Of a stretch of DNA of 34,885 bases, positions 1 to 9,064 are shown piece by piece. Every line of letters begins with the position of its first letter. Position 1 is the first letter of the stretch. Origin of the DNA: Sphingomonas sp. CCH21-G11 (GTDB lineage Bacteria > Pseudomonadota > Alphaproteobacteria > Sphingomonadales > Sphingomonadaceae); assembly GCF_001555965.1 (NCBI RefSeq), contig NZ_LSHX01000038.1, positions 1-34,885 of the forward strand, read 5' to 3'. Under the pieces are notes generated by a model, which was given only the letters and a program-made list of their open reading frames with translations, was not told where the DNA came from and did no database searches. The position numbers and the translations under genes are program-made.

Positions 1-251
1 CGGGTGATCTCGATCCGGCAGGCGGCTCCCTCGGTGATCCCGGCGGGCAGGGGGGTCACCAGCGCCTCGCCCCCGTCCCATATGGCGATTGCCTGATTTC
101 GCGCAGGAATGCGCCGGACCAGTCGCGCGGCGATCACCGCCCCGGCGCGCAGCCCGTCTTCAGGCTCGATGCGTGCTTCGATGATGCGCCCATCGACGAC
201 GCGGATCGCGCGGGTCTCGCCGATCCCGCGCTCGACCCGCCACTCAGCCAA
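1..251 (-). CDS. Ribonuclease E/G family protein, N-terminal fragment
   Basis: The gene runs off the left edge; only the first 83 codons are here. The translation begins MAEWRVERGIGETRAIRV and continues through a segment rich in R, A and E ending in RIEIT. This matches the N-terminus of the short sphingomonad ribonuclease E/G-type protein, which processes rRNA and mRNA. Identification rests on this start plus its place immediately after maf and infA, a conserved order in sphingomonads. The start chosen is TTG at 251, 8 nt after GGCAGG and overlapping the maf stop by a few bases; an in-frame GTG at 260 is an alternative. The catalytic DNase I-like domain lies outside the window and could not be inspected. 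Confidence 0.72.
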   Translation of the reverse strand, partial: MAEWRVERGIGETRAIRVVDGRIIEARIEPEDGLRAGAVIAARLVRRIPARNQAIAIWDGGEALVTPLPAGITEGAACRIEIT

Positions 252-813
252 GCGGAACACCTGCCGCAGCCAGCAGCGCGCGCGTCTCGAACAGCGGCAG
301 CCCGATGACGCCCGAATGGCTGCCGGCCAGATAGCGGACGAACGCCTCGGCGCGCCCCTGGATCGCATAGCCGCCGGCCTTGCCCAGCCCCTCGCCGCAC
401 GCGACATAGGCGTCGATCTCGGCCGCGGTCAGCCGCTTGAACGCGACGATGGTGTCCGCCAGCCTCAGCCGGGCGCGGCCCGCCGCGTCGATCACGCACA
501 CCGCCGACAGTGCATGGTGGCGTCGCCCGGACAGCAGCGACAGCAATTCGCGCTGCACCGCTTCCGTTTCGGCGGGGGGCAGGATGCGGCGGCCGACCGC
601 GATGGTGGTGTCGCCGGCGACGACGATTTCGTCGGGTGCGCGATCGATCGCGCGCGCCTTCGCCTCGGCCAGCCGCAGCGCATAGGGGCGCGGCAACTCG
701 CCCTTCAGCGGGCTTTCGTCGATGTCGGGGGCGGCCTGGCGATCAGGTGCGACGCCGAGGCGACCCAGCAGGTCGCGGCGGCGCGGGCTGGTGGAGGCGA
801 GGACGAGCCGCAT
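244..813 (-). CDS. maf: Maf family nucleoside triphosphate pyrophosphatase
   Basis: A 189-aa Maf protein, normal length. Maf enzymes hydrolyse dTTP, UTP or modified NTPs to the monophosphate and diphosphate in the cytoplasm (house-cleaning). Visible motifs are the N-terminal phosphate-binding STSPRRRDLL (residues 7-16), the catalytic-Asp segment VVAGDTTIAV near residue 65, KAGGYAIQG near residue 143, and the C-terminal SGVIGLPL. The ATG at 813 gives the classical MRLVLASTSPRR start. The gene lies 14 bp downstream of infA and overlaps the ribonuclease start, so the three are probably co-transcribed leftward. Substrate subclass (dTTP/UTP versus 7-methyl-GTP) is not decided here, although the GGYAIQG stretch resembles the dTTP/UTP-type GAYxIQG. 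Confidence 0.93.
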   Translation of the reverse strand: MRLVLASTSPRRRDLLGRLGVAPDRQAAPDIDESPLKGELPRPYALRLAEAKARAIDRAPDEIVVAGDTTIAVGRRILPPAETEAVQRELLSLLSGRRHHALSAVCVIDAAGRARLRLADTIVAFKRLTAAEIDAYVACGEGLGKAGGYAIQGRAEAFVRYLAGSHSGVIGLPLFETRALLAAAGVPLG

Positions 814-827
814 GTCGGGCTCGCGCC

Positions 828-1046
828 TTACTTGAAGCGATAGGTGATGCGGCCCTTGGTCAGGTCATAGGGCGTCAGTTCGACGAGGACCTCGTCGCCG
901 ACCAGCACGCGGATGCGGTTCTTGCGCATCTTGCCCGCGGTGTGGCCCAGAATCTCGTGATCATTCTCAAGCTTGACGCGGAACATGGCGTTGGGAAGCA
1001 ACTCCACAACCTGTCCGCGCATTTCCAGCAGTTCTTCCTTGGCCAA
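828..1046 (-). CDS. infA: Translation initiation factor IF-1
   Basis: A 72-aa single S1/OB-fold protein, the family's exact usual length. It binds the 30S A site with IF-2 and IF-3 during initiation. The sequence contains the hallmark [13 protein letters not shown] (about residues 34-46) and ends TYRFK. The start codon is unusual: the frame holds no ATG. The expected N-terminus MAKEELLEM is encoded from TTG at 1046, preceded by GAGG about 6 nt upstream. The frame stays open upstream without a better start, so TTG initiation is likely genuine. It is first gene of the infA-maf-ribonuclease group. Confidence 0.96.
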   Translation of the reverse strand: MAKEELLEMRGQVVELLPNAMFRVKLENDHEILGHTAGKMRKNRIRVLVGDEVLVELTPYDLTKGRITYRFK

Positions 1047-1161
1047 ACAAACCTCGTGGCAAATGGGATTAAGTCGCGGGCCTTTACGCCAAGCCGCGCC
1101 AAAAGGAAAGGGATCGCCGATCCTGCGCAGATGTAACTGCCGCGATCAGCCGCCCCCAGGG

Positions 1162-1725
1162 CTAGGGATCAGCGCGTTCGTCGCGCTCGATGATGTTCAG
1201 TCGGCCGCGTGGCGCGAGGTCAGGCAGCGGACGTGCGTCACAGCGTGGATCCGGTGCCAGGGCATACCAGTGCACGGTCGTGCGCTGGACCAATACCCGC
1301 AGCTGCTTGCCGCTCTGTGCATTGGTGGTGACCGCCTCGAACCGCCCGTCGGTTGCGATGATGCTGCGCCACAGCACAAGTGGAGTCTTGAGCCCCGCTT
1401 TGGCGACGTCGGTATAGTGCGATTGGATCAGCGCAGGCTCGATCTGCGCCACCACATCTCGGCCGCCCATGATGTTGACGAAGGTGGTGTTGGCGAACTC
1501 CTCAACCGACCATTTCCCCTCGGCATCCGCTTCGCCCCAGCTGACGCGTACCGGGCTGCCGCGACGCAGGGCGCGAAGCAATGCCTCTCGGCTGCCGGAA
1601 ATCTCCTCGCCGCGGGGGCCGTTCACGAACATCAGCCGCCATTCCGTCGCGCTACATGCCGCGGCGGACATGTCTGGCGCTTGCGTAGTAGCCTGGATCG
1701 ACATGAGGAAAAGAGCAATGAACAT
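1162..1725 (-). CDS. Secreted protein of unknown function
   Basis: A 187-aa protein from ATG 1725, which has an AGGAGG-type ribosome binding site about 9 nt upstream; a longer 205-aa reading from 1779 lacks one. Residues 1-22 (MFIALFLMSIQATTQAPDMSAA) look like a short signal peptide, so the product is probably exported. The mature part has two tryptophans flanking a GSPVRVSWGEAD segment and a C-terminal HWYALAP. The ALLRALRRGSPVRV stretch faintly recalls VirK-type periplasmic proteins, but I do not consider that a match. It sits 115 bp upstream of infA on the same strand, so function cannot be taken from context. Function unknown. Confidence 0.7.
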   Translation of the reverse strand: MFIALFLMSIQATTQAPDMSAAACSATEWRLMFVNGPRGEEISGSREALLRALRRGSPVRVSWGEADAEGKWSVEEFANTTFVNIMGGRDVVAQIEPALIQSHYTDVAKAGLKTPLVLWRSIIATDGRFEAVTTNAQSGKQLRVLVQRTTVHWYALAPDPRCDARPLPDLAPRGRLNIIERDERADP

Positions 1726-1852
1726 GGAGAGGTCCCTCCTCCCAAAACGATTTGGCATGATAGCAAACAGGAAGGGCAACTTTGCGCAAGGTCGCTGTCG
1801 TGCGACGCATTAAGACCAGCAAGAAAGTGCATTAACGATCGAGAGGACACCG

Positions 1853-2746
1853 ATGACCATCCTGCGCACACCCGAGGACCGCTTTGCCGGTCTGCCCGAC
1901 TATCCGTTCGCCCCGCACTACATCGACATCGACGCGGGGCCGCTGGGCATGGTCCGCCAGCACTATGTCGATGAGGGGCCACGCGACGGGCCGGTCGTGC
2001 TGATGATGCACGGCGAACCCAGCTGGTCCTATCTCTATCGCCACATGATCGGTCCCGTCGCGGCGGCGGGTTTCCGCGTCGTCGTGCCCGACCTGATCGG
2101 CTTCGGCAAATCGGACAAGCCTGTCGACCGCGATGTGTTCAGCTATGCGCGCCACGTCGCCTGGCTCACTCAGTTCCTTGACCGGTTGGAGCTGCGCGAC
2201 ATCGGCTTGTTTTGCCAGGACTGGGGCGGATTGCTCAGCCTGCGCGTCGTCGGGCTCGACCCGGACCGCTTCCGCTGGGTGATCGCCAGCAACACCTTCC
2301 TGCCGCTGGGCGGGACGCCGGCGCCCGCGTTTCTCGCGTGGCGCGAATTTGCCGCCACCAGCGACAGCTTTGCGATCGGCCCGATCCTTCAGCGCGCGAC
2401 GGTGCGCACGCTCAGCGACGCCGAAGTCGCCGCCTATGACGCACCCTTTCCCGACGAAAGCTACAAGGCGGCGGCGCGCGCATTCCCTCTGCTCGTCCCG
2501 ATCAGTCGCGACGACCCCGGCGCGATCGACAACGCTGCCGCCTGGGCGGGGCTCGAGCGGTTCGAGCGGCCGTTCCTGACCCTGTTCGGCGACAGCGACC
2601 CGATCACCGCGGGCGGCGACGCCTATTTCCAGGCAAAGGTGCCGGGCACCCGGGGCCAGCCCCACGCCATCGTCGAGCGCGCCGCGCACTTCTGTCAGGA
2701 GGACCGCCCGGACGTGTTCGTCGAAGCGATCAAGGCGCTGGGCTAA
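1853..2746 (+). CDS. Haloalkane dehalogenase (alpha/beta hydrolase, subfamily I type)
   Basis: A 297-aa alpha/beta hydrolase that matches the haloalkane dehalogenase pattern along its length: it would cleave a carbon-halogen bond hydrolytically to give an alcohol and halide. The oxyanion/halide segment HGEPSWSY has E55; the nucleophile elbow CQDWGG gives D123 followed by halide-binding W124; a second Trp at 163 (LAWREF) fits the second halide ligand of subfamily I; the acid is probably D249 in FGDSDP; the base is H279 in AAHFCQED. The ATG at 1853 follows GAGAGGACACCG. Its stop codon overlaps that of the convergent nuclease gene. Real substrates cannot be read from sequence; such genes occur in sphingomonads with no known pollutant exposure. 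Confidence 0.9.
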   Translation: MTILRTPEDRFAGLPDYPFAPHYIDIDAGPLGMVRQHYVDEGPRDGPVVLMMHGEPSWSYLYRHMIGPVAAAGFRVVVPDLIGFGKSDKPVDRDVFSYARHVAWLTQFLDRLELRDIGLFCQDWGGLLSLRVVGLDPDRFRWVIASNTFLPLGGTPAPAFLAWREFAATSDSFAIGPILQRATVRTLSDAEVAAYDAPFPDESYKAAARAFPLLVPISRDDPGAIDNAAAWAGLERFERPFLTLFGDSDPITAGGDAYFQAKVPGTRGQPHAIVERAAHFCQEDRPDVFVEAIKALG

Positions 2747-3828
2747 AGCGAGGCTTCGCCGTCGCTGCCGTCCAGTTCCTTCAGGCGGGCCGCGATATAG
2801 GGTTCGAGCTGATAGATGTCGGTGAGCGCGGCGACGGCGTGTCGCGTTTCCGCCTTGCCGACGAACGTACCGACATAACGCGTCGTCGGGCTGTTGAAAT
2901 GCAGCCGTGCAATCGTCTTGCGGTTGTTGTCGTCGAGCAGGATCGCGCAATAGCTCTTTGAATCGCGGATGACGACCCGCTTGGGGTCGACATGGCGCAT
3001 CGCGATCGCCTGGACGATGCGAAAGCCGCTGATCTCGTCATCGGTCGTGATGACGCCATCGCCCTCCGACATATCGTCGGATATGCCCTCGGCGATAACC
3101 TCGCCGGCCGGGTTGGCGACGTTGAGCGCGGAGGTCAGGCGGTCATTGACCCGGTCGCGGATGATCGCGGCGATCGTCGCGGCGAGCAGCGGCTGGAACT
3201 GCTCGCGCGCAGCTGCGGTCATCCGCCCGTTCTGGACCTTTCCGGCAATCATGCGGACGAACTCGTCCGACGGGTTGGCGAATTCGCGCTCCAGCTCGAT
3301 GCGCACCTGCGACTGCAGTTTCAGCCGACCCGCCTCGGCGATGATCGCCGAAATGTCGAATTGGCTGCGCGAAAAGCGTTCGAGTGTCGCCGGGTCGGTG
3401 CGACGGATCGCATCCATTGAAAAGACGAAGAACGGCTTTTCGTCCATGCGGTTGGGCTGATCAATATCGGAATAGAAGTGATAGACGACGCCGTTGGTCA
3501 GGATGGCGACGCGCGCATCGGTGGTGGTGAAGTACCGGAACAGCTGACTGGCATGCTTCAGGTCGAGGTCGACCGACGACGGCTTGCATTCGATCAGGAT
3601 CGACAATCTGCCGTCGATTGCCAGCGCATAGTCGACCTTTTCGCCCTTCTTGGTCCCGACCTCGGCGGTGTACTCGGGAATTACCTCCGCTGGATTGAAC
3701 ACATCATAGCTCAGCGCCTGAAGGAAGGGCATGACCAGCGCGGTCTTTGCCGCCTCCTCGGTCAACAGGAACTCGCGATGCTGCGCCGTGCGCTTTTCGA
3801 GTTCGATCAGTTTCGTCGCCAGATCCAT
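2743..3828 (-). CDS. Orphan HsdR N-terminal-type restriction endonuclease-like protein
   Basis: A 361-aa protein from ATG 3828 (MDLATKLIELEKR). It carries a PD-(D/E)xK nuclease core: D66 in GEKVDYALAI and the E80-C-K82 motif in LIECKPS, in the arrangement of the HsdR N-terminal domain used by type I restriction subunits and stand-alone predicted type IV nucleases. There is no helicase part, and no methylase or specificity subunit gene nearby, so it is not a type I R subunit. The rest, about residues 130-361, is unassigned. Its TAG stop overlaps the TAA of the convergent dehalogenase gene, so neither gene has a dedicated terminator. A role in defence or DNA repair is inference. Confidence 0.82.
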   Translation of the reverse strand: MDLATKLIELEKRTAQHREFLLTEEAAKTALVMPFLQALSYDVFNPAEVIPEYTAEVGTKKGEKVDYALAIDGRLSILIECKPSSVDLDLKHASQLFRYFTTTDARVAILTNGVVYHFYSDIDQPNRMDEKPFFVFSMDAIRRTDPATLERFSRSQFDISAIIAEAGRLKLQSQVRIELEREFANPSDEFVRMIAGKVQNGRMTAAAREQFQPLLAATIAAIIRDRVNDRLTSALNVANPAGEVIAEGISDDMSEGDGVITTDDEISGFRIVQAIAMRHVDPKRVVIRDSKSYCAILLDDNNRKTIARLHFNSPTTRYVGTFVGKAETRHAVAALTDIYQLEPYIAARLKELDGSDGEASL

Positions 3829-3920
3829 GCCTCGCCCCCGCTTCGATCGGGAGAGGGGGAGCGGATACGGCTGGCCGTGTCCAATCGAGACTGCTCCGAA
3901 GCGGAGTGAGCGAACCGGTC

Positions 3921-4003
3921 GTCGCCCCGGCACAGGCCGGGGCCGCTTTCCAATCTCGCGCTTGTGCCAGCGGATCGCGGTCCCGGCCTGCGCCGGGACG
4001 ACG
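3921..4003. repeat. Interspersed palindromic repeat, family B copy 1
   Basis: An 83-bp imperfect palindrome lies between the end of hppA and the nuclease gene. Outer arms are GTCGCCCCGG and CCGGGACGAC. Inside are two clean hairpins: CCCCGGC/GCCGGGG with loop ACAG (3925-3942) and TCCCGGC/GCCGGGA with loop CTGC (3981-3998). A CCGCT/AGCGG pair links them. The same plan recurs at 30405-30481. On the minus strand it lies just after the hppA stop, so it may also end hppA transcription. Confidence 0.8.
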
Positions 4004-4016
4004 CTTTACGATCGGC

Positions 4017-6185
4017 CTATGCGCCACCGCCCGCCAGCGCGGCGAGCAGCAGCAGGGCGACGATGTTGGTGATCTTGATCATCGGGTTGACCGCGGGGCC
4101 GGCGGTGTCCTTGTACGGATCGCCGACCGTGTCGCCAGTCACCGCCGCCTTGTGGGCATCGCTGCCCTTGCCGCCGTGATTGCCGTCCTCGATGTACTTC
4201 TTGGCATTGTCCCACGCACCGCCGCCCGACGTCATCGAGATGGCGACGAACAGGCCCGAGACGATCACGCCCAGCAGCATCGCGCCCAGCGCCGCAAAGC
4301 CCTGGGCCTGGCCCGCCACGCCGGTAATGATGAAATAGACCGCGACCGGCGACAGCACCGGCAGCAGCGACGGCACGATCATCTCCTTGATCGCGGCGCG
4401 GGTGACGATGTCGACGGTGCGCGCGTAGTCGGGGCGGCTGGTGCCCGCCATGATGCCGGGATTGTCGCGGAACTGGTCGCGCACGTCCTGCACCACGCTG
4501 CCCGCCGCGCGGCCGACCGCAGTCATGCCGAACGCGCCGAACAGATAGGGCAGCAGCGCGCCGAGCAGCAGCCCGACGATGACGTACGGGTTGCTCAAGG
4601 AGAAATCGACGGTGATGCCGCCGAAATAACGCTTCAGATCCTCGGTATAGGCGCCGAACAGCACGAGGGCCGCCAGCGCCGCCGATCCGATCGCATAGCC
4701 CTTGGTCACCGCCTTCGTCGTGTTGCCGACCGCGTCGAGCGCGTCGGTGCGCACGCGCACATCGTCGGGCAGCCCCGCCATCTCGGCGATGCCGCCGGCA
4801 TTGTCGGTGACCGGGCCATAGGCGTCGAGCGCGACGACCATGCCCGCAAGCGCGAGCAGCGAGGTCGCGGCAAACGCCACGCCGATGATGCCGGCCAGCT
4901 GATATGCGGCGATCACCGCGACGACGATGACGAGGGTGGGCAGCGCGGTCGATTCCAGGCTGATCGCCAGGCCCTGGATGACGTTGGTGCCGTGTCCGGT
5001 CTCGGAGGCTTTCGCGATCGACCGTACCGGGCGGAACTGGGTGCCGGTATAATATTCGGTGATCCAGACGAGCAGCCCGGTGACGCCCAGCCCGATCATC
5101 ATGCACCAGAACAGGTCCATGCCGGTGAAGCTCAGCCCGCCGTCCGCGACGCTGGTTCCCAGCGGCTGGGACGAAAGCGTGTCGGTGGCGGGATCAAGGA
5201 ATCCCGAACTGCCGATCACCGCGTTCAGGTCGCCCAGCGTATAGGCGGTGGCGAAATAGATCGCCGGGATCGCCAGGATCGCGGTCGTCCAGAAGCCCTT
5301 GTACAGCGCCCCCATGATCGATCCGCTGCTGCCCAGCCGGACCATGTAGGTGCCGATGATCGACGTGATGATGCACACGCCGCCGACGATCAGCGGCAGC
5401 GCCATCAGCGCCAGCAGATCGGCCGGCGATGCCGTGATCAGCAGCGCGATCGACACCATCGTCAGGCCCAGCGTGACGACATAGGTTTCGAACAGGTCGG
5501 CCGCCATGCCCGCGCAGTCGCCGACATTGTCGCCGACATTGTCGGCGATGACGGCGGGGTTGCGGGGATCGTCCTCGGGAATCCCTGCCTCGACCTTGCC
5601 GACCAGGTCGGCGCCGACGTCCGCCGCCTTGGTGAAGATGCCGCCGCCCAGCCGCGCGAAGATCGAGATCAGCGACGCGCCGAACGCCAGCGCGGTCAGC
5701 GCCTCGATGATCTCGCGGTCATTCGGCGCATGGCCGTCGACCGCGACCAGGTACCAGAACAGCACCGCGATCGACAGCAGGCCGAGGCCCGCGACCAGCA
5801 TCCCGGTGATCGCACCCGACCGAAAGGCCAGGGTGAGCCCGCCTTGCAGGCTGGTCCGCGCCGCTTCCGCCGTGCGCACATTGGCGCGCACCGAAATGTT
5901 CATGCCGATATAGCCGGCGATGCCCGACAGCACCGCGCCGATCACGAAGCCGACCGTCGACAGAAAGCCCAGCGTCGCGGCGAGCACCACGGCGACGATC
6001 ACGCCGACGATGGCGATGGTACGGTATTGCCGGCCCAGATACGCCTTGGCGCCTTCCTGGATGGCGGCGGCGATGTCCTGCATCTTCTCGTTGCCCGCCG
6101 GGGCGCGCAGCACCTGCTGACTGGTCAAGATGCCATAGAGCACGGCGATCACGCCGCACAGCATGGCGATGTAAACGATGTTCAT
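4017..6185 (-). CDS. hppA: Proton-translocating membrane pyrophosphatase, K+-independent type
   Basis: A 722-aa, multi-pass inner-membrane pyrophosphatase that couples PPi hydrolysis to H+ export. Substrate-binding acidic motifs are clear: [11 protein letters not shown] (189-199) and DNVGDNVGD (215-223), followed by [12 protein letters not shown]. The K+-dependence signature reads [10 protein letters not shown], with K491 and T494; in K+-dependent members the first position is Ala. This places it in the K+-independent, H+-pumping class by established family rules. ATG 6185 follows AAGGA about 10 nt upstream and gives the normal [11 protein letters not shown] start. It ends the run hisG-hisD-nusB-thiL-hppA but has a 136-bp leader after thiL, so it may have its own promoter. 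Confidence 0.96.
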   Translation of the reverse strand: MNIVYIAMLCGVIAVLYGILTSQQVLRAPAGNEKMQDIAAAIQEGAKAYLGRQYRTIAIVGVIVAVVLAATLGFLSTVGFVIGAVLSGIAGYIGMNISVRANVRTAEAARTSLQGGLTLAFRSGAITGMLVAGLGLLSIAVLFWYLVAVDGHAPNDREIIEALTALAFGASLISIFARLGGGIFTKAADVGADLVGKVEAGIPEDDPRNPAVIADNVGDNVGDCAGMAADLFETYVVTLGLTMVSIALLITASPADLLALMALPLIVGGVCIITSIIGTYMVRLGSSGSIMGALYKGFWTTAILAIPAIYFATAYTLGDLNAVIGSSGFLDPATDTLSSQPLGTSVADGGLSFTGMDLFWCMMIGLGVTGLLVWITEYYTGTQFRPVRSIAKASETGHGTNVIQGLAISLESTALPTLVIVVAVIAAYQLAGIIGVAFAATSLLALAGMVVALDAYGPVTDNAGGIAEMAGLPDDVRVRTDALDAVGNTTKAVTKGYAIGSAALAALVLFGAYTEDLKRYFGGITVDFSLSNPYVIVGLLLGALLPYLFGAFGMTAVGRAAGSVVQDVRDQFRDNPGIMAGTSRPDYARTVDIVTRAAIKEMIVPSLLPVLSPVAVYFIITGVAGQAQGFAALGAMLLGVIVSGLFVAISMTSGGGAWDNAKKYIEDGNHGGKGSDAHKAAVTGDTVGDPYKDTAGPAVNPMIKITNIVALLLLAALAGGGA

Positions 6186-6321
6186 TCGATGGGCATCCTT
6201 CCCCTGATTTCCCTGCGCGGCTGGCCTCGTGGGAATGGGCCGGGTTCCGCGTCGGTTGAGAGGTATAGATGGCGTTCGAGGCAGCGCAAGCGGGCGTGCA
6301 CTGCAGCAATCCCGATGCCGG

Positions 6322-7215
6322 TCAGTGCTGGTAGCCGAGCGTCCCGGCGGGTGCTTCACCGTCCAGCGTGACCGGGAGCCTACCGCTCGCCTCAACCCGG
6401 CCGATCATCGTCGCGGGCACCGGCGGGTGGCGATCGGCGGGCAGGGTGAACAACAGCGCATAGTCATCGCCCCAACGCAGCGCCGCCTCCCCGTCGTCGC
6501 CTTGCGCCACGCGACGGAATGTCGGGCTCAGCGGCACGCGCGCCCGCTCGATCGCCATCGTCACGCCTGACGCGGTCGCGATCCGCGCCGCATCGATCAG
6601 CAGCCCGTCGGACACGTCCATCATCGCGCTGACCAAGGGGGCCAGTGCGATCCCCTGCGCGACCAGCGGCTGCGGGCGCAGATAGGCGGCGACCAGCGCA
6701 CCCGGCTGCAAGTCGCCCGCCGCAACCAGCCGGTGGCCCAGCATCGCATCGCCGATCGCGCCCGCGACCCAGATGCTGTCGCCGGCGCGCGCGCCCGACC
6801 GGCGCGGGATCGGCAAATGGCTGGCGCGCCCGATCGCGGTCAGGCTGATCGTCCGCGGTGCGCCGGCGATCAGCCGCACCGTGTCGCCACCCAGCAACGC
6901 GCAATCGAACCGCGCCAGCACCTCGCGCAGCCCCGCCACGAACGCGCGGTCCCACGCGTCGTCGCCCAGCGGATAGTTGAGCAGCACGCCGTCGGGCCGC
7001 GCGCCCTTCGCCGCCAAATCCGAAAGGTTGGTCGCGACCAGCCGCCACGCGACATCCTGCGGCGTCGTGCCGGGCAGGTAATGCACCCCCTCGGCAATGC
7101 TGTCGGTGGTCAGCACAAGGTCGGGCGGCAGGAACGCGGCATCGTCCGCCAGCGCCTCCGCCCCCGCATGGAGCGGCAGCGCACGCAGCGCGGCGATGAA
7201 GTCGGCTTCGGTCAT
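6322..7215 (-). CDS. thiL: Thiamine-monophosphate kinase
   Basis: A 297-aa ThiL, which phosphorylates thiamine monophosphate to the active cofactor thiamine diphosphate. Family motifs are present: ADDAAFL (Mg-ATP site), [23 protein letters not shown] and GDDYALLFT (usually GEDYELLFT). The start is ATG 7215 ([13 protein letters not shown]), preceded by GGGAG at 4 nt; upstream in-frame codons would run into nusB. It lies 16 bp downstream of nusB, the usual nusB-thiL pairing in proteobacteria. Confidence 0.95.
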   Translation of the reverse strand: MTEADFIAALRALPLHAGAEALADDAAFLPPDLVLTTDSIAEGVHYLPGTTPQDVAWRLVATNLSDLAAKGARPDGVLLNYPLGDDAWDRAFVAGLREVLARFDCALLGGDTVRLIAGAPRTISLTAIGRASHLPIPRRSGARAGDSIWVAGAIGDAMLGHRLVAAGDLQPGALVAAYLRPQPLVAQGIALAPLVSAMMDVSDGLLIDAARIATASGVTMAIERARVPLSPTFRRVAQGDDGEAALRWGDDYALLFTLPADRHPPVPATMIGRVEASGRLPVTLDGEAPAGTLGYQH

Positions 7216-7231
7216 GGGCTCCCGAAGCGGG

Positions 7232-7696
7232 TCAGCGCCGCACGTCCTTCGCGACGGCGTCGAGCAGGCCGTTGGCGAAGCTCTTCTCGCGCTTGTCATA
7301 GAACGCGTCGGCGACGTCGAGATATTCGCTGATGACCGTCGCGGTCGGCACGTCGGCGCGTGCGATCAGTTCATAGGTGCCGCAGCGCAGGATCTGGCGC
7401 ATCGGCTTGTCGAGCCGCTCCAGCGTCCAGCCTGCCGACAGCTTGCCCGAAATCAGTGCGTCGATCTCGTCGCGGCGCGCGTCGACGCCCTTGACGATGT
7501 CATCGAAGAACATCGCGTCCGCGTCGGCATATTCGACATCCTCGATCGTCGCGCCCAGCCGGTGCTGATGGAACTCGGCCAGCAGGCGGGGCACCGGCGT
7601 GCCCTCCATTTCCTGTTGATAGAGCGCCTGGACGGCGGCGAGACGCGCGGCGGCGCGCGCCTGCGATCGTGGCTTGGGTCGGGAATTAGCTGTCAT
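7232..7696 (-). CDS. nusB: Transcription antitermination factor NusB
   Basis: A 154-aa all-helical RNA-binding factor that works with NusE (S10) in rRNA antitermination. It has a basic N-terminus (SRPKPRSQARAAARLAAVQALYQQE), the central LDKPMRQILRCGTYEL and the C-terminal EKSFANGLLDAVAKD, all typical. ATG 7696 is preferred because AGG lies 5 nt upstream; an in-frame ATG at 7708 adds four residues. A palindromic hairpin repeat sits in the 78-bp leader between hisD and this gene. Confidence 0.95.
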   Translation of the reverse strand: MTANSRPKPRSQARAAARLAAVQALYQQEMEGTPVPRLLAEFHQHRLGATIEDVEYADADAMFFDDIVKGVDARRDEIDALISGKLSAGWTLERLDKPMRQILRCGTYELIARADVPTATVISEYLDVADAFYDKREKSFANGLLDAVAKDVRR

Positions 7697-7719
7697 GTTT
7701 ACCTGCATAGCGATCCGCT

Positions 7720-7743
7720 CGTTTCGAGCGAAGTCGAGAAACG
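7720..7743 (+). repeat. 24-nt hairpin repeat, family A copy 1 (stem CGTTTC/GAAACG)
   Basis: A 6-bp stem (CGTTTC and GAAACG) encloses the 12-nt loop GAGCGAAGTCGA. It lies between hisD and nusB, 24 bp upstream of the chosen nusB start. Other copies at 13301, 13375 and 33478 keep the loop almost unchanged but have different, still paired, stems. The first two loop positions at each end can form tandem G-A mismatches. Confidence 0.85.
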
Positions 7744-7774
7744 AACGGGGACGGGGAGGATTGGCAGAATAGGC

Positions 7775-9064
7775 TCAGTCGGCCAGCCGCAGCGCCACCG
7801 ACTTGGCATGCGCCGGCAGCCCCTCCGCATTGGCGAGCGCGACCGCTGCCGGGCCGATCGCCGCCAGCCCCTGTGGCCCCAGCTCCAGGAAGCTCGTCCG
7901 CTTCATGAAGTCGAGCACCGACAATCCGCTGGCAAAGCGCGCGCGGCGCCCGGTCGGCAGCACATGGTTCGGCCCCGCGACATAATCGCCGACCGCTTCC
8001 GGCGTGTGCCGGCCGAGAAAGATCGAGCCGGCGTGGCGGACCGCGGCGAACAGCGGCGCGGGATCGGCGACCGCCAGCTCCAGATGCTCGGGCGCCAGCC
8101 GGTCGACCAGCGGCACCGCCGCCATCAGCTCCGGGACCAGGATGATCGCGCCATTGGCGTCCCAGCTCGCCCGCGCGACGTTCGCGGTGGTGAGCGCGCC
8201 GATCTGGCGGTCGACCGCATCCGCCACCCGATCGGCAAAGGCCGCGTCGTCGGTGAACAGGATCGACTGGCTGGTCGGGTCATGCTCGGCCTGGCTCAAC
8301 AGGTCGGCGGCGGTCCATTCGGGGTCGTTCGCGCCATCCGCGACGACGACGATCTCGCTCGGCCCCGCGACCATATCGATGCCGACCACGCCATAAAGCT
8401 GACGCTTCGCCTCCGCGACCCAGGCATTGCCGGGGCCGGTGATGACATCGACCGGGGTGATGCGATCGGTGCCATAGGCAAGCGCGGCGATCGCCTGCGC
8501 GCCGCCGACCCGCCACACCTCGTCGACCCCTGCCAGCTCGGCGGCGGCGAGCACCAGCGGATTGACCTCGCCGTCGGGCGTCGGCGTCACCATCACCAGC
8601 CGGTCGACCCCAGCGACCCTGGCGGGAATGGCATTCATCAGCACCGATGAGGGATAGGCGGCACGCCCGCCCGGCACATAGACGCCCGCCGCGTCGACCG
8701 CGCGCCACCGTGCCCCGGTGCGGATGCCGTGCGCGTCGGTCGTTTCGCTGTCCTGCGGCTTCTGGCGCGCGTGATAGGCCATGATCCGGTCGCGGGCGAG
8801 CTCGAGCGCCGCGCGCAATTCGGGCGCGATACCCGCCAGTGCCGCCGCGCACGCGCTGCGCTCGATCCGCCAGCCCGTGTCGTTGAGGTCATGGCGGTCG
8901 AATTTGAGCGTGAAGGCGTGAAGCGCGGCGTCGCCCTTGTCCTTCAACGCGCGCACGATCGTCGCGACGTCGCGCGCGACGTCGGCGTCGGACTCGCGGC
9001 GGGCATTGACCAGCGCGTCGAACTGCGCGGCAAAGCCGGGGGCGCTGGCGTCCAGGCGGATCAT
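7775..9064 (-). CDS. hisD: Histidinol dehydrogenase
   Basis: A 429-aa enzyme of normal length that oxidises L-histidinol to L-histidine in two NAD-dependent steps, the last of the pathway. Recognisable segments include [39 protein letters not shown], the Zn/catalytic region [10 protein letters not shown], and [14 protein letters not shown]. Its ATG overlaps the hisG TGA (ATGA), so hisG and hisD are translationally coupled. The other his genes are not in the window. Confidence 0.97.
   Translation of the reverse strand: MIRLDASAPGFAAQFDALVNARRESDADVARDVATIVRALKDKGDAALHAFTLKFDRHDLNDTGWRIERSACAAALAGIAPELRAALELARDRIMAYHARQKPQDSETTDAHGIRTGARWRAVDAAGVYVPGGRAAYPSSVLMNAIPARVAGVDRLVMVTPTPDGEVNPLVLAAAELAGVDEVWRVGGAQAIAALAYGTDRITPVDVITGPGNAWVAEAKRQLYGVVGIDMVAGPSEIVVVADGANDPEWTAADLLSQAEHDPTSQSILFTDDAAFADRVADAVDRQIGALTTANVARASWDANGAIILVPELMAAVPLVDRLAPEHLELAVADPAPLFAAVRHAGSIFLGRHTPEAVGDYVAGPNHVLPTGRRARFASGLSVLDFMKRTSFLELGPQGLAAIGPAAVALANAEGLPAHAKSVALRLAD

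Noticed and set aside
1162..1725. VirK family assignment for the secreted unknown
   Set aside because: Only one short segment (LRALRRGSPVRV) is reminiscent; the rest lacks the family's conserved residues.
3747..6371. Very long plus-strand open frame (874 codons) opposite hppA
   Set aside because: It is His/Arg/Asp/Gln-rich, has no family-like motif and lies antisense to an unmistakable hppA. Long antisense frames are expected in GC-rich genes with strong third-position bias.
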